Of a stretch of 64,000 bases of DNA, positions 26,847 to 34,678 are shown piece by piece. This DNA is from FW021-bin31 sp964647485. GTDB taxonomy: Bacteria > Bacteroidota > Bacteroidia > Chitinophagales > Chitinophagaceae. The translations under genes were made by a program, and so were the position numbers. The first letter of the stretch is position 1. Each line of letters starts with the position of its first letter. Location: positions 43,353 to 107,352 of the forward strand of contig CAZYHV010000012.1 in assembly GCA_964647485.1 (NCBI GenBank), read 5' to 3'. The notes under the pieces are model-generated. The model did not search any database, was not told the DNA's origin, and saw only the letters and a list, made by a program, of their open reading frames with translations.

Positions 26847-28874
26847 ATGGATTTTCAATTAGACGCACCATATCAGCCTGCCGGAGACCAGCCGGAAGCG
26901 ATTAGACAGTTGACTCAGGGAATAAAAGAAGGGGATGCCTTTGAAACCTTATTGGGGGTAACCGGTTCGGGAAAGACGTTTACCATCGCCAATGTTATTC
27001 AAAAGTTACAGCGTCCCACCCTTATTATGACCCATAATAAGACCTTGGTGGCGCAACTTTACGGGGAATTTCGACGTTTTTTCCCTGAGAATGCAGTAGA
27101 ATATTTTGTGTCCTATTATGATTATTATCAGCCGGAAGCCTATATGCCGGTGTCGGATACCTATATAGAGAAAGATTTAGCCATTAACGATGAATTGGAT
27201 AAGTTGAGATTGCGCGCCAGTTCCAGTTTGCTCTCGGGGAGAAGAGATGTTATTGTGGTAGCTAGTGTGAGCAGTATCTACGGTATGGGAAATCCGGATC
27301 AATATGCAAAGAGTATCATCCGCATTCATGAAGGGCAAACATTGAACAGATCTCAATTTCTCAGAGACTTGGTCAGTTCTCTATATTCCAGGACATCTGT
27401 TGAATTTGAGCGGGGGCAATTTAGAGTAAAAGGAGATACCATAGATATCAATTTGCCGTATGTGGATTATGCTTACCGAATTTCTTTCTTTGGGGATGAG
27501 ATCGAAGAGATTGAGCAGTTTGATCCGATTTCCGGTCGAAGAATGACGCAAATGTCTGATGCTGCCATTTTTCCGGCAAACCTGTATTTAGCACCTAAAG
27601 ACATGATGCAACAGATTATTTTTGAAATACAAGATGAGCTGGAAGCACAAAAGGCTTATTTTAAAGAAACGAATAAGCCGGAAGAAGCAAAAAGGATAGA
27701 CGAAAAGGTAAATTATGATCTGGAAATGATTCGGGAACTGGGCTATTGTAGTGGGATTGAAAATTATTCCCGCTTTTTTGATCGTAGAAACCCCGGGGAT
27801 CGCCCTTTTTGCTTGTTTGATTATTTTCCTGATGACTTTTTGACTATAGTCGATGAGAGCCATGTGACCATCCCCCAGATCAGTGGGATGTATGGTGGAG
27901 ATCGTTCCAGAAAGTTGAATCTGGTAGAATTTGGTTTTAGGCTGCCCTCGGCTTTAGATAATCGACCTTTGAATTTTCACGAATTTGAAGATTTAATCGG
28001 GCAAACGATTTTCATGAGTGCTACGCCGGGGAAATATGAGTTGCAACAAACCGAAGGGGTGGTGATTGAGCAGGTAGTACGACCTACAGGTTTGCTGGAC
28101 CCTCCTATTGAAGTGCGTCCGAGCATGAACCAGATCGATGACTTATTGGATGAAATAGATGAACGTGTGAAAAAGAATGGTCGCGTTCTGGTGACCACCT
28201 TGACCAAACGAATGGCTGAAGAAATGGATAAGTATTTACAACGGATTAACATTAATTCCAGATATATACATAGCGAAGTAGATACTTTAGAGCGAGTAGA
28301 GATATTAAGAGAATTGCGGTTGGGCAAAATTGATGTATTAGTGGGAGTGAATCTTTTAAGAGAGGGATTGGATCTTCCGGAAGTATCTCTTGTTGCTATT
28401 TTAGATGCAGATAAAGAAGGCTTTTTGAGAAACGAAACTTCCCTGACACAAACAGCCGGACGAGCTGCCAGAAATGTGGATGGAGTGGTGATTTTTTATG
28501 CAGATCATGTAACAGAAAGTATGCAGCGAACGATTGATGAAACCAACCGACGTAGAGAAAAACAAATCAAGTTTAATACGGAACATCATATTACTCCTGC
28601 AACAGTGGGGAAAACAAAAGAAGAAATATTGAAACAAACCGCTGTCTTAGAAATTAAAAATTATGATGAACAGTCAGAACTTGCTCTAGAAGATGAAGTG
28701 CCTAAAGTGGCTGAAGATAATGTGACCTACAAAACTAAGCCTCAGTTAGAAAAAGCGATAGCGAAAGTCAAAAAACAAATGAATAAAGCTGCAAAAGATT
28801 TAGACTTTTTGGAAGCAGCAAGATTGAGAGATAAGATGTTTGCTTTGGAAAAGGAACTAAAGGAATGGAAATAA
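26847..28874 (+). CDS. uvrB: Excinuclease ABC subunit B
   Basis: 675 residues, the normal UvrB length. Walker A is at residues 37-44 (GVTGSGKT), the DNA-strand-separating beta-hairpin region follows (SYYDYYQPEAYMPVSDTYIEKD), then helicase motifs (TIVDESHVTIPQ, FMSATPG, GVNLLREGLDLPEV, TQTAGRAARNVDG) and a C-terminal UVR motif that binds UvrC (LEKAIAKVKKQMNKAAKDLDF). It is the damage-verifying helicase-like subunit of nucleotide excision repair. It is a lone housekeeping gene here, with no uvrA or uvrC nearby. Confidence 0.98.
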   Translation: MDFQLDAPYQPAGDQPEAIRQLTQGIKEGDAFETLLGVTGSGKTFTIANVIQKLQRPTLIMTHNKTLVAQLYGEFRRFFPENAVEYFVSYYDYYQPEAYMPVSDTYIEKDLAINDELDKLRLRASSSLLSGRRDVIVVASVSSIYGMGNPDQYAKSIIRIHEGQTLNRSQFLRDLVSSLYSRTSVEFERGQFRVKGDTIDINLPYVDYAYRISFFGDEIEEIEQFDPISGRRMTQMSDAAIFPANLYLAPKDMMQQIIFEIQDELEAQKAYFKETNKPEEAKRIDEKVNYDLEMIRELGYCSGIENYSRFFDRRNPGDRPFCLFDYFPDDFLTIVDESHVTIPQISGMYGGDRSRKLNLVEFGFRLPSALDNRPLNFHEFEDLIGQTIFMSATPGKYELQQTEGVVIEQVVRPTGLLDPPIEVRPSMNQIDDLLDEIDERVKKNGRVLVTTLTKRMAEEMDKYLQRININSRYIHSEVDTLERVEILRELRLGKIDVLVGVNLLREGLDLPEVSLVAILDADKEGFLRNETSLTQTAGRAARNVDGVVIFYADHVTESMQRTIDETNRRREKQIKFNTEHHITPATVGKTKEEILKQTAVLEIKNYDEQSELALEDEVPKVAEDNVTYKTKPQLEKAIAKVKKQMNKAAKDLDFLEAARLRDKMFALEKELKEWK

Positions 28875-28879
28875 AAAAA

Positions 28880-28926
28880 TACCGGTCTTCCCGGGTCGCA
28901 ACTAATCGATAAGGAAGCTGCGACCC
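28880..28926 (-). terminator. Terminator region for the minus-strand small gene
   Basis: GGGTCGCA (28893-28900) pairs with TGCGACCC (28919-28926). On the minus strand a second small stem (CCGG, 5-base loop, CCGG) follows and runs into TATTTTTTTATT at 28882-28871. It sits in the convergent gap between uvrB and the 67-residue gene and probably ends the latter. Confidence 0.55.
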
Positions 28927-28952
28927 CAACAACGGCATTTACGATCTTTTGA

Positions 28953-29156
28953 TTAAAGATAACGATTGTATAAACGAATGGTAGCGGCTCTCTTTCTGCC
29001 TTGAATCTTTCTTAATCCTGCAGCATTTAGTTTTCCTGTTCTTTTGTTATTATTAGGAACTAAATGAGAAGCCAAAGTCTCTTTAACAATGAATCCATCT
29101 AAAGAAACATCTTCCGTGTTTACACGCTTCTGTTGATTTAAAACTTCTTGGTTCAT
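28953..29156 (-). CDS. Small basic protein of unknown function (67 aa)
   Basis: I do not recognise this protein. It is 67 residues, with an acidic/amide-rich first third (MNQEVLNQQKRVNTEDVS) and a strongly basic end (GLRKIQGRKRAATIRLYNRYL) that suggests nucleic acid or ribosome binding. There is no signal peptide, no membrane segment and no cysteine. Support for a real gene: an excellent TAnnTTTG box on the same strand (29294-29301), a 137-base leader, and a terminator-like structure after the stop. It is convergent with uvrB. Function not assigned. Confidence 0.6.
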   Translation of the reverse strand: MNQEVLNQQKRVNTEDVSLDGFIVKETLASHLVPNNNKRTGKLNAAGLRKIQGRKRAATIRLYNRYL

Positions 29157-29669
29157 AACTTAAATTTTTAATTCATTCACCTTTTTCTTGCTCAAATTTA
29201 AATGGCAAGTATTCATATTTCAAAAAACAACTGCGCAGTTTTTGATTTCTCCTGACTTTTTATTATCTTTTATAAGCCTTTCAAAATCGAGCGCAAAGGT
29301 ACTATGACTTTTTAAAATAGAAAAGTATATTTTGTAAGTATAAATATAAATTTTTTATTCGTATTTGTATTTAATTGTAGAATATTAATTTATGAAGGAA
29401 AAAAATTTATAAAAAAATAAATAAAACAGTTGGAAGTTTCGAAAAAAAAGTAGGAATATCCCTTAACCTGAGATTATTACATGTTGTTTATGCCTGAAAA
29501 GGTCTTCTTTTTTGTTTTGATTTCTATAGAAAAAGTAGGAATCCACTTTTCTAATCTCTTATTTTTAAAAATAATTTTTTACGATTGCAACGTTTCGCTC
29601 TTTTTTGTTGTCTGTTCGTTATAAATCCGGATTTTGAAAATTAAGTTTTAAACAATTAAAAAGAAAAGA
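29157..29669. other. AT-rich 513-base intergenic region between divergent genes
   Basis: This very AT-rich stretch separates the minus-strand 67-residue gene from the plus-strand DUF4397 gene. It contains the minus-strand promoter box at 29294-29301, a 12-base palindrome AACTGCGCAGTT at 29230-29241 in the minus-strand leader, and a 13-base direct repeat AAAAAGTAGGAAT at 29445-29457 and 29530-29542 (85 bases apart, about eight helical turns) upstream of the lipoprotein gene. I find no ORF of convincing composition and no tRNA-like fold. Confidence 0.6.
29294..29301 (-). promoter_or_regulatory. Candidate promoter of the 67-aa gene
   Basis: On the minus strand this reads TACCTTTG, an exact match to TAnnTTTG. 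It would give a leader of roughly 130 bases for the small basic protein. Confidence 0.55.
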
Positions 29670-30425
29670 ATGAAGAAATTATTAATGAATTCAAAAATGA
29701 CCTTGTTGGGTGGAATGCTGGCACTGCTGACTATTTTTTCTGCTTGTAACGATGATAATAATGATATTCAGCCGAATAAAAACGTGGCCGGTTTTATGGC
29801 CGTTAATTTGGTGACGGATCAACCTGGAGTTGGGGTTGCCCTTTCAGGAAATATGGTGGGAGCTGCCTTACCTTATTTAGGATATACCGGAGGATATGTT
29901 CGGGCTTATCCGGGGGAACGCTCTACCGATGCTTTTGCTGCAGATTCTCATAACACCCTGGCCTCAACGACTTTTGATTATAAACCTCAGAAATATTATT
30001 CCCTCTTTGTAATAGGATCAAATGGAAATTATAAAAATGTTGTTGTGAATGATGGAGTAGATACAATGAATGCCGCTTCCGGGAAATCTTATTTTCGTTT
30101 TATTAATGCCTTAGCCGACAGTGCATCCGTAACCTTAAAGGTCTCTAATGATACAGCGGAAATATTCTCCGAAGATGCCGATTACGGAAAAGTCTCTCCT
30201 TTTATGGAGCTAGATTCAGGAAAAGTGACTATTGCTATTGATGGTGGTAGTAAAGCGAGCACCGAACGTACGGTTGATTTGGAAGGACAGAATGCCTATA
30301 CCTTCCTTATTTCCGGCGATCCGAATAGTCAGGAAATGGATGATACGGTACAACTTCGCTATATTATTAATGGGAAATTGACGCTGGATTCTACCTCTTC
30401 CGATATTGGTGGAGAGACAGAATAA
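29670..30425 (+). CDS. DUF4397 domain lipoprotein
   Basis: A 251-residue lipoprotein (LLTIFSACNDDNND; Cys about residue 26) with the DUF4397 beta-sandwich pattern (GFMAVNLVTDQPGVGVALSG, YYSLFVIGSNGNYKNVVV, SYFRFINALADSASVTLKV). Proteins of this family are surface or periplasmic in Bacteroidota and have no known reaction. It stands alone, with a large AT-rich region upstream and a terminator after it. Many acidic residues near the anchor (DDNND) resemble a lipoprotein surface-export signal, though the exact motif is uncertain. Confidence 0.82.
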   Translation: MKKLLMNSKMTLLGGMLALLTIFSACNDDNNDIQPNKNVAGFMAVNLVTDQPGVGVALSGNMVGAALPYLGYTGGYVRAYPGERSTDAFAADSHNTLASTTFDYKPQKYYSLFVIGSNGNYKNVVVNDGVDTMNAASGKSYFRFINALADSASVTLKVSNDTAEIFSEDADYGKVSPFMELDSGKVTIAIDGGSKASTERTVDLEGQNAYTFLISGDPNSQEMDDTVQLRYIINGKLTLDSTSSDIGGETE

Positions 30426-30453
30426 ATGTTTTCCTCCTTTGTTAGTTAAGTTG

Positions 30454-30503
30454 GCGAGGAATCTCCTATTTTTATAGGAAGGTTCTTCGTCTTTTTTATT
30501 TTT
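30454..30503 (+). terminator. Intrinsic terminator after the DUF4397 gene
   Basis: TCCTAT (30464-30469), loop tttt, ATAGGA (30474-30479) forms the top of a longer imperfect stem (CGAGGAA against TTCTTCG), followed by a T-rich run (cttttttatttttt). It separates the lipoprotein gene from gpsA. Confidence 0.7.
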
Positions 30504-30553
30504 AGGAGGATTTTTTCGGGAAAGAACCTCTTTCTGACTTCCTCTATTTTTTG

Positions 30554-30561
30554 TATCTTTG
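30554..30561 (+). promoter_or_regulatory. Candidate promoter of gpsA-ggpPS operon
   Basis: TATCTTTG matches TAnnTTTG, 38 bases before the TTG start of gpsA. Confidence 0.5.
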
Positions 30562-30599
30562 TTAAATGGTTTAGATTAAAAAACAGAGGTATAAATATT

Positions 30600-31598
30600 T
30601 TGAACAAAATCAATCAATTAGCAGTCGTTGGAGGAGGAAGTTGGGCTACGGCTCTAGTGAAAATATTTTCAGCAAGTGGAGTGAAGGTCTACTGGTATTT
30701 GCGCTCTTCCGAATCGGTAAGCTATATTAAAAAAGAAGGTCGGAATCCTAATTATCTGACTTTTTTAAATTTAGATCGGGATATGATTGTCCCGAGTTGT
30801 CAGCTCGAAGATGTACTTCAAGATGTTGATTTTGTTTTGCTTGCAGTTCCCTCTGCTTATTTAGAGGCTACTTTGTCAGGGATAGAAACCGATTTATTGA
30901 AAAACAAACATGTTATTTTTTCGATAAAAGGGGTAATCCCCGGTCACAATGTGCTTCCTACCGAGTTTATTCGGAAAATATATGGAGTGCCCACGGATAA
31001 ACAATTTGTGATAGGAGGACCCTGCCATGCTGAAGAAGTGGCTTTAGAAAGGAAAACCTATATGACGATTGCCGGTGATGATAAGGAAATTGTAAGGCAG
31101 CTCTGTGCCTCAGTGAACTTGGATTATGTGAAAGCGGTTCCTAACTTTGATCCGGTAGGCGTAGAATTGTCTGCTATAATCAAAAATGTAATTGGGATTG
31201 CTTGCGGTATAGCACGAGGATTGAATTATGGAGACAATTTTCAAGCCGTTATTGTTTCTAATGCTTTGGGAGAAGTAAGGGAATTTTTATCGGCTATAGA
31301 TCAAAAAGACAGAGATCTGAGCAAGTCGGGATATTTTGGCGATTTATTGGTTACTGCTTATTCCGAGTTTAGCCGAAATCGGACATTTGGTCAGATGATT
31401 GGGCGGGGATTTTCTGTTGATCTCGCTCAGAGCGAAATGAAAATGGTAGCAGAAGGTTATTATGCGGTGGATGGCATTTATAAAATGGCAAAAGAATTAG
31501 GAAAAGAAATGCCTATTGTTTTTATGACTTACCGTATATTGTATAATAAGATATCGCCTTATGTAGAATTTAAACTCATTGAACAGGTATTGAATTAA
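30600..31598 (+). CDS. gpsA: NAD(P)H-dependent glycerol-3-phosphate dehydrogenase
   Basis: 332 residues. The Rossmann motif AVVGGGSWATAL opens the protein, followed by VLLAVPSAYLE, FSIKGVIPG, IGGPCHAEEVA and the catalytic-lysine/helical region ELSAIIKNVIGIACGIARGL with NRTFG. It reduces dihydroxyacetone phosphate to sn-glycerol-3-phosphate for lipid synthesis. The start is TTG, as no in-frame ATG precedes the Rossmann strand. The next gene, 14 bases downstream, is a GT20 fusion that plausibly consumes glycerol-3-phosphate, so this copy may serve compatible-solute synthesis as well as lipids. Confidence 0.95.
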   Translation: MNKINQLAVVGGGSWATALVKIFSASGVKVYWYLRSSESVSYIKKEGRNPNYLTFLNLDRDMIVPSCQLEDVLQDVDFVLLAVPSAYLEATLSGIETDLLKNKHVIFSIKGVIPGHNVLPTEFIRKIYGVPTDKQFVIGGPCHAEEVALERKTYMTIAGDDKEIVRQLCASVNLDYVKAVPNFDPVGVELSAIIKNVIGIACGIARGLNYGDNFQAVIVSNALGEVREFLSAIDQKDRDLSKSGYFGDLLVTAYSEFSRNRTFGQMIGRGFSVDLAQSEMKMVAEGYYAVDGIYKMAKELGKEMPIVFMTYRILYNKISPYVEFKLIEQVLN

Positions 31599-31612
31599 AA
31601 AGGGGAATAATC

Positions 31613-33844
31613 ATGTTATTAGCAACGGATCTGGATGGTACTTTCTTAGGAGGAAAAAGTATAGATAAGTTTAAACTGTATAGACTGATAAGAGAGCATA
31701 CTGATATCCGGTTGGCTTTCGTGACCGGAAGAGGGATGGAATCGGTTCTTCCCTTGTTAAATGATTCCATTATTCCTAATCCGGATTATATCATTTGTGA
31801 TGTGGGAGCCACCATATTGAATGGGAGGACTTTAGAGGAAGTACAGCCTTTGCAATCTCAGATAGAAGAAAGATGGCCGGGACGGTTGGTCGTGCGAGAG
31901 GCTTTAGAAAAGATCAAAGGGTTGGAATATCAGCAGGTGCCTCAGCAACGCAGAAGGTCTTATTACTATAATGAAGAGACCGATATGGAAGAAATAAAGA
32001 AGATTGCCGACAGCCTGAACTGCGATGTCTTACTTTCTAAGGGACAATATTTAGATATTTTGCCACGCGGAATTAATAAAGGATATGCGATCACGCAGTT
32101 GGTGCAGTTGATGGAGATGGAGAAAGATCAGGTCTTGGTTGCGGGAGATACGATGAATGATTTATCTCTTTATGAAACCGGCTTTAAAGGCGTTGTTGTC
32201 GGCGCTGCCGAAGAAACGTTGACTGCAGCAACTGCGGAGATGAAAAATGTATATCATGCAGAAGGACGAGGAGCAGCAGGAATCCTGGAGGCCATGGGAC
32301 ATTTTCACGAATTTAAAAAATGGTTTGATCAACAGGAAACGTTAGAAGTTCATCCTCATTCCGGAGCTCCACAGATGGTGATGTTATATCATCGTCTTCC
32401 TTATGAATTACGAGAAGTGAATGGTAGAAAAGTGCATGTGCCTCCTAAAAGCCCCAATGGGATTATTCCGACTTTGCTGGGCTTTTTTGATACCGGTAGA
32501 TCCGGAGCATGGATTGCCTGGGAAGAAGTAGCAGAAGAGGGTAACAGAAAACTGAAGGATGTCTATATTGATGAGAAGAAATATCCCAATTTGGTAGCGA
32601 GTCGTGTGGGGCTTACCAACAAAGAAGTCGAAATCTTTTATAAAGTATTTTCAAAGGAAGCCTTTTGGCCCATTATCTTTTCATTTATTGAAAAAGCACA
32701 ATTTAATCACAGTCATTGGGAGCAATATTGTCAGGTCAATAGGTTGTTTGCCGAAAAGGCCGCTGAAGAAGCCGATTTAAATGCCATTGTCTGGATTCAT
32801 GAATATAATCTTTGGATGGTTCCGTCTTATCTGAAACAATTAAGACCGGATGTGAAGGTGGGTTTCTTTCATCATACTGCTTTCCCTCCGGCAGATATAT
32901 TTAATATTATTCCTTGGAGAAAAGAAATCATTGGCAGCCTGTTACAATGTGATTATGTAGGCTTTCATATCCCCCGTTATGTAGAAAATTTTGTAGATGT
33001 GGTAAGGAGTCATATGCCTCTGAAGGTACTTACTAAGGAAAATTGTGCGGGTAGGTATTTGACCTATAGCTGTGCGCTCGGAGTGGATATGATGAGTACG
33101 GAAATAAAGACCTCTTCAGGAAAGGTGAAACTTGGAGCGACTCCGGTAGGGGTAAATGCGCCCTATATTAAGAAGATTTATGAAAGGGGAACTTCTCAAC
33201 AGGCCATCAAGGCTTTACGAGAGCAAATGGGAGATAAGAAAATTATTCTTTCCATAGAACGGTTAGATTATGTGAAAGGACCCTTGGAAAAATTATTGGC
33301 TTTTGAACAATTTTTAGATGAGTATCCTGAATTTCACGGGAAAGTTGAATTGATTAATATTTGTCCTCCTGCAGCTAAAGGCATGGAAATTTATGAAAGT
33401 ATTAAAAAGGAAATAGAGCAGGTCGTTGGGCGGATTAATGGTCGTTATTCTGATCTCAATTGGACTCCTATTCGTTTCTTTTTCCGTTCTGTCCCATTTG
33501 AAGAAGTTGTACAATATTACGCCGTGGCAGATGTCTGCTGGATTACTCCTCTGCGGGACGGTTTAAATTTAGTGGCAAAAGAATATATTGCCGTTCAAGG
33601 TTTGCAAGAAGACCCACAGGGAAGATTAATTGTTTCAGAATTTTCAGGAGTGTCAGTAGAGCTTCCGTATGCCATATTATGTAATCCCTATGACAAAAAG
33701 AATTTGAAAGAAACTTTGTTGCAGGCGCTGACGATGGAAGAAAATGAAAGTAGCCTACGTATGAAACGACTTTTTGATATCGTCAATCATTATGACGTGG
33801 AAAATTGGAGTGCTACCTTTATGGATATTTTAGAAAATATGTAA
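31613..33844 (+). CDS. ggpPS: HAD phosphatase-GT20 synthase fusion, likely glucosylglycerol-phosphate synthase/phosphatase
   Basis: 743 residues in two parts. The first (about 1-225) is a HAD phosphatase (LLATDLDGTFLGGKS with the nucleophile Asp, VTGRGMESV, DTMNDLSLYETG). The second (about 260-743) is a GT20 synthase (WIHEYNLWMVPSYLK, FFHHTAFPPADIFNIIPWR, GFHIPRYVENFVDVV, SIERLDYVKG, RDGLNLVAKEY). The order phosphatase first, and the GFHIPRYVENF and HHTAFPPADIFN segments, recall bacterial GgpPS fusions that make glucosylglycerol from ADP-glucose and glycerol-3-phosphate. The neighbouring gpsA supplies glycerol-3-phosphate. The alternative is trehalose-6-phosphate synthase/phosphatase; I favour glucosylglycerol. 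Confidence 0.75.
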   Translation: MLLATDLDGTFLGGKSIDKFKLYRLIREHTDIRLAFVTGRGMESVLPLLNDSIIPNPDYIICDVGATILNGRTLEEVQPLQSQIEERWPGRLVVREALEKIKGLEYQQVPQQRRRSYYYNEETDMEEIKKIADSLNCDVLLSKGQYLDILPRGINKGYAITQLVQLMEMEKDQVLVAGDTMNDLSLYETGFKGVVVGAAEETLTAATAEMKNVYHAEGRGAAGILEAMGHFHEFKKWFDQQETLEVHPHSGAPQMVMLYHRLPYELREVNGRKVHVPPKSPNGIIPTLLGFFDTGRSGAWIAWEEVAEEGNRKLKDVYIDEKKYPNLVASRVGLTNKEVEIFYKVFSKEAFWPIIFSFIEKAQFNHSHWEQYCQVNRLFAEKAAEEADLNAIVWIHEYNLWMVPSYLKQLRPDVKVGFFHHTAFPPADIFNIIPWRKEIIGSLLQCDYVGFHIPRYVENFVDVVRSHMPLKVLTKENCAGRYLTYSCALGVDMMSTEIKTSSGKVKLGATPVGVNAPYIKKIYERGTSQQAIKALREQMGDKKIILSIERLDYVKGPLEKLLAFEQFLDEYPEFHGKVELINICPPAAKGMEIYESIKKEIEQVVGRINGRYSDLNWTPIRFFFRSVPFEEVVQYYAVADVCWITPLRDGLNLVAKEYIAVQGLQEDPQGRLIVSEFSGVSVELPYAILCNPYDKKNLKETLLQALTMEENESSLRMKRLFDIVNHYDVENWSATFMDILENM

Positions 33845-33865
33845 CGTAACCTACAGATGAATGAA

Positions 33866-34270
33866 CTATTCTTTTTTGAAACGGAGTTCCTGTAGGATTA
33901 CGCTATTTTCTTTTTGTCGGAAAAAGAAGGTGACTCGGTATTTTCCGTTAGAAGTAAGCATGTTACCAATGCCAAAATGAGCTCCTTTTTTGGAAGTCCC
34001 TTTATGAATAATATGGAAATTCTTTACCTTGTTTTCTCTAAAAAAGCTTTTTAAGATCACAGAGGCTTGAGATTTACTATATGAGTTGGATTTTCCCGAA
34101 AGAGAAATATCTATCATATTGTCAAAGTAGTGAGATAGAGAGTCAACATTACCATTCTCTAAGGCTTTCACTACATTATCAAAAGGACTTGAAATGACGG
34201 TGAAAGACATGAGTATTCCTGTTAATACTAATATTTTGCTTACTCTCCCTATATATGAAAAAGCAGTCAT
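33866..34270 (-). CDS. DUF4783 family secreted protein
   Basis: A 134-residue protein with an N-terminal signal segment (VSKILVLTGILMSFTVISS) and an NTF2-like fold pattern of DUF4783 (FDNVVKALENGNVDSLSHYF, SYSKSQASVILKSFFRENKV, GIGNMLTSNGKYRVTFFFR). The family is small, periplasmic and confined to Bacteroidota; no reaction is known. It is convergent with the ggpPS gene, 21 bases away. Its upstream neighbour on the same strand is the frameshifted small secreted gene. Confidence 0.78.
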   Translation of the reverse strand: MTAFSYIGRVSKILVLTGILMSFTVISSPFDNVVKALENGNVDSLSHYFDNMIDISLSGKSNSYSKSQASVILKSFFRENKVKNFHIIHKGTSKKGAHFGIGNMLTSNGKYRVTFFFRQKENSVILQELRFKKE

Positions 34271-34366
34271 GTTTTTAATTTTTGCTCATTTACATGTTAA
34301 TTATATACTAAAATGATGCCAGATTTAAAAAAGAGTATATCAACTATTTTTCTTTTTTCGTCTCTA

Positions 34367-34586
34367 CTAGCTTTTGTTTTTTTCTTTTGCGTCTTTTAAT
34401 TCTTTGTTCTGTTGATCGATTTTTTGTTGAAGATCTAAATAGGCGATATTGGATTTCAAATCCTGGTTGTTCTGTTTTATCAAACTCTGCTCTGGTGATT
34501 GTCGCCGTTTGTGCAGAAACTTTGAGCCCTCCCGGGTAAATAAAAAGTACTGTAATAAGGAGTAATAAGTAGGATGTTTTTCTCAT
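34367..34586 (-). pseudogene. Small secreted coiled-coil protein gene with an apparent 1-base frameshift
   Basis: The ATG at 34586 begins a clean signal peptide (LLLLITVLFIYPGGLKVSAQ) reading to Thr31 at 34494-34496. In that frame the rest becomes an arginine/lysine-rich tail ending at 34344. One frame over, from 34492 to the TAG at 34367-34369, the sequence reads EQSLIKQNNQDLKSNIAYLD and then LQQKIDQQNKELKDAKEKNK, a typical coiled coil. Skipping one A at 34493 joins them into a 72-residue exported protein. Either a sequencing or biological frameshift broke the gene, or recoding occurs. Function unknown. Confidence 0.6.
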
Positions 34587-34655
34587 TAAAACTATTTTTA
34601 AGCCATAAAACTAGATATAATTTATCAAAAAGCCTGACTAAAAGTTGTATTATCC

Positions 34656-34663
34656 TACTTTTG
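34656..34663 (+). promoter_or_regulatory. Candidate promoter of the flippase gene
   Basis: TACTTTTG fits TAnnTTTG and ends 15 bases before the TTG start codon at 34679, which supports that start. Confidence 0.5.
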
Positions 34664-34678
34664 TAAAAAGTATCAGAT

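Noticed and set aside
31613..33844. Simple label trehalose-6-phosphate synthase/phosphatase (otsBA)
   Set aside because: Domain order, GT20 sequence segments and the adjacent gpsA fit glucosylglycerol-phosphate synthase/phosphatase better. Trehalose is kept as the alternative.
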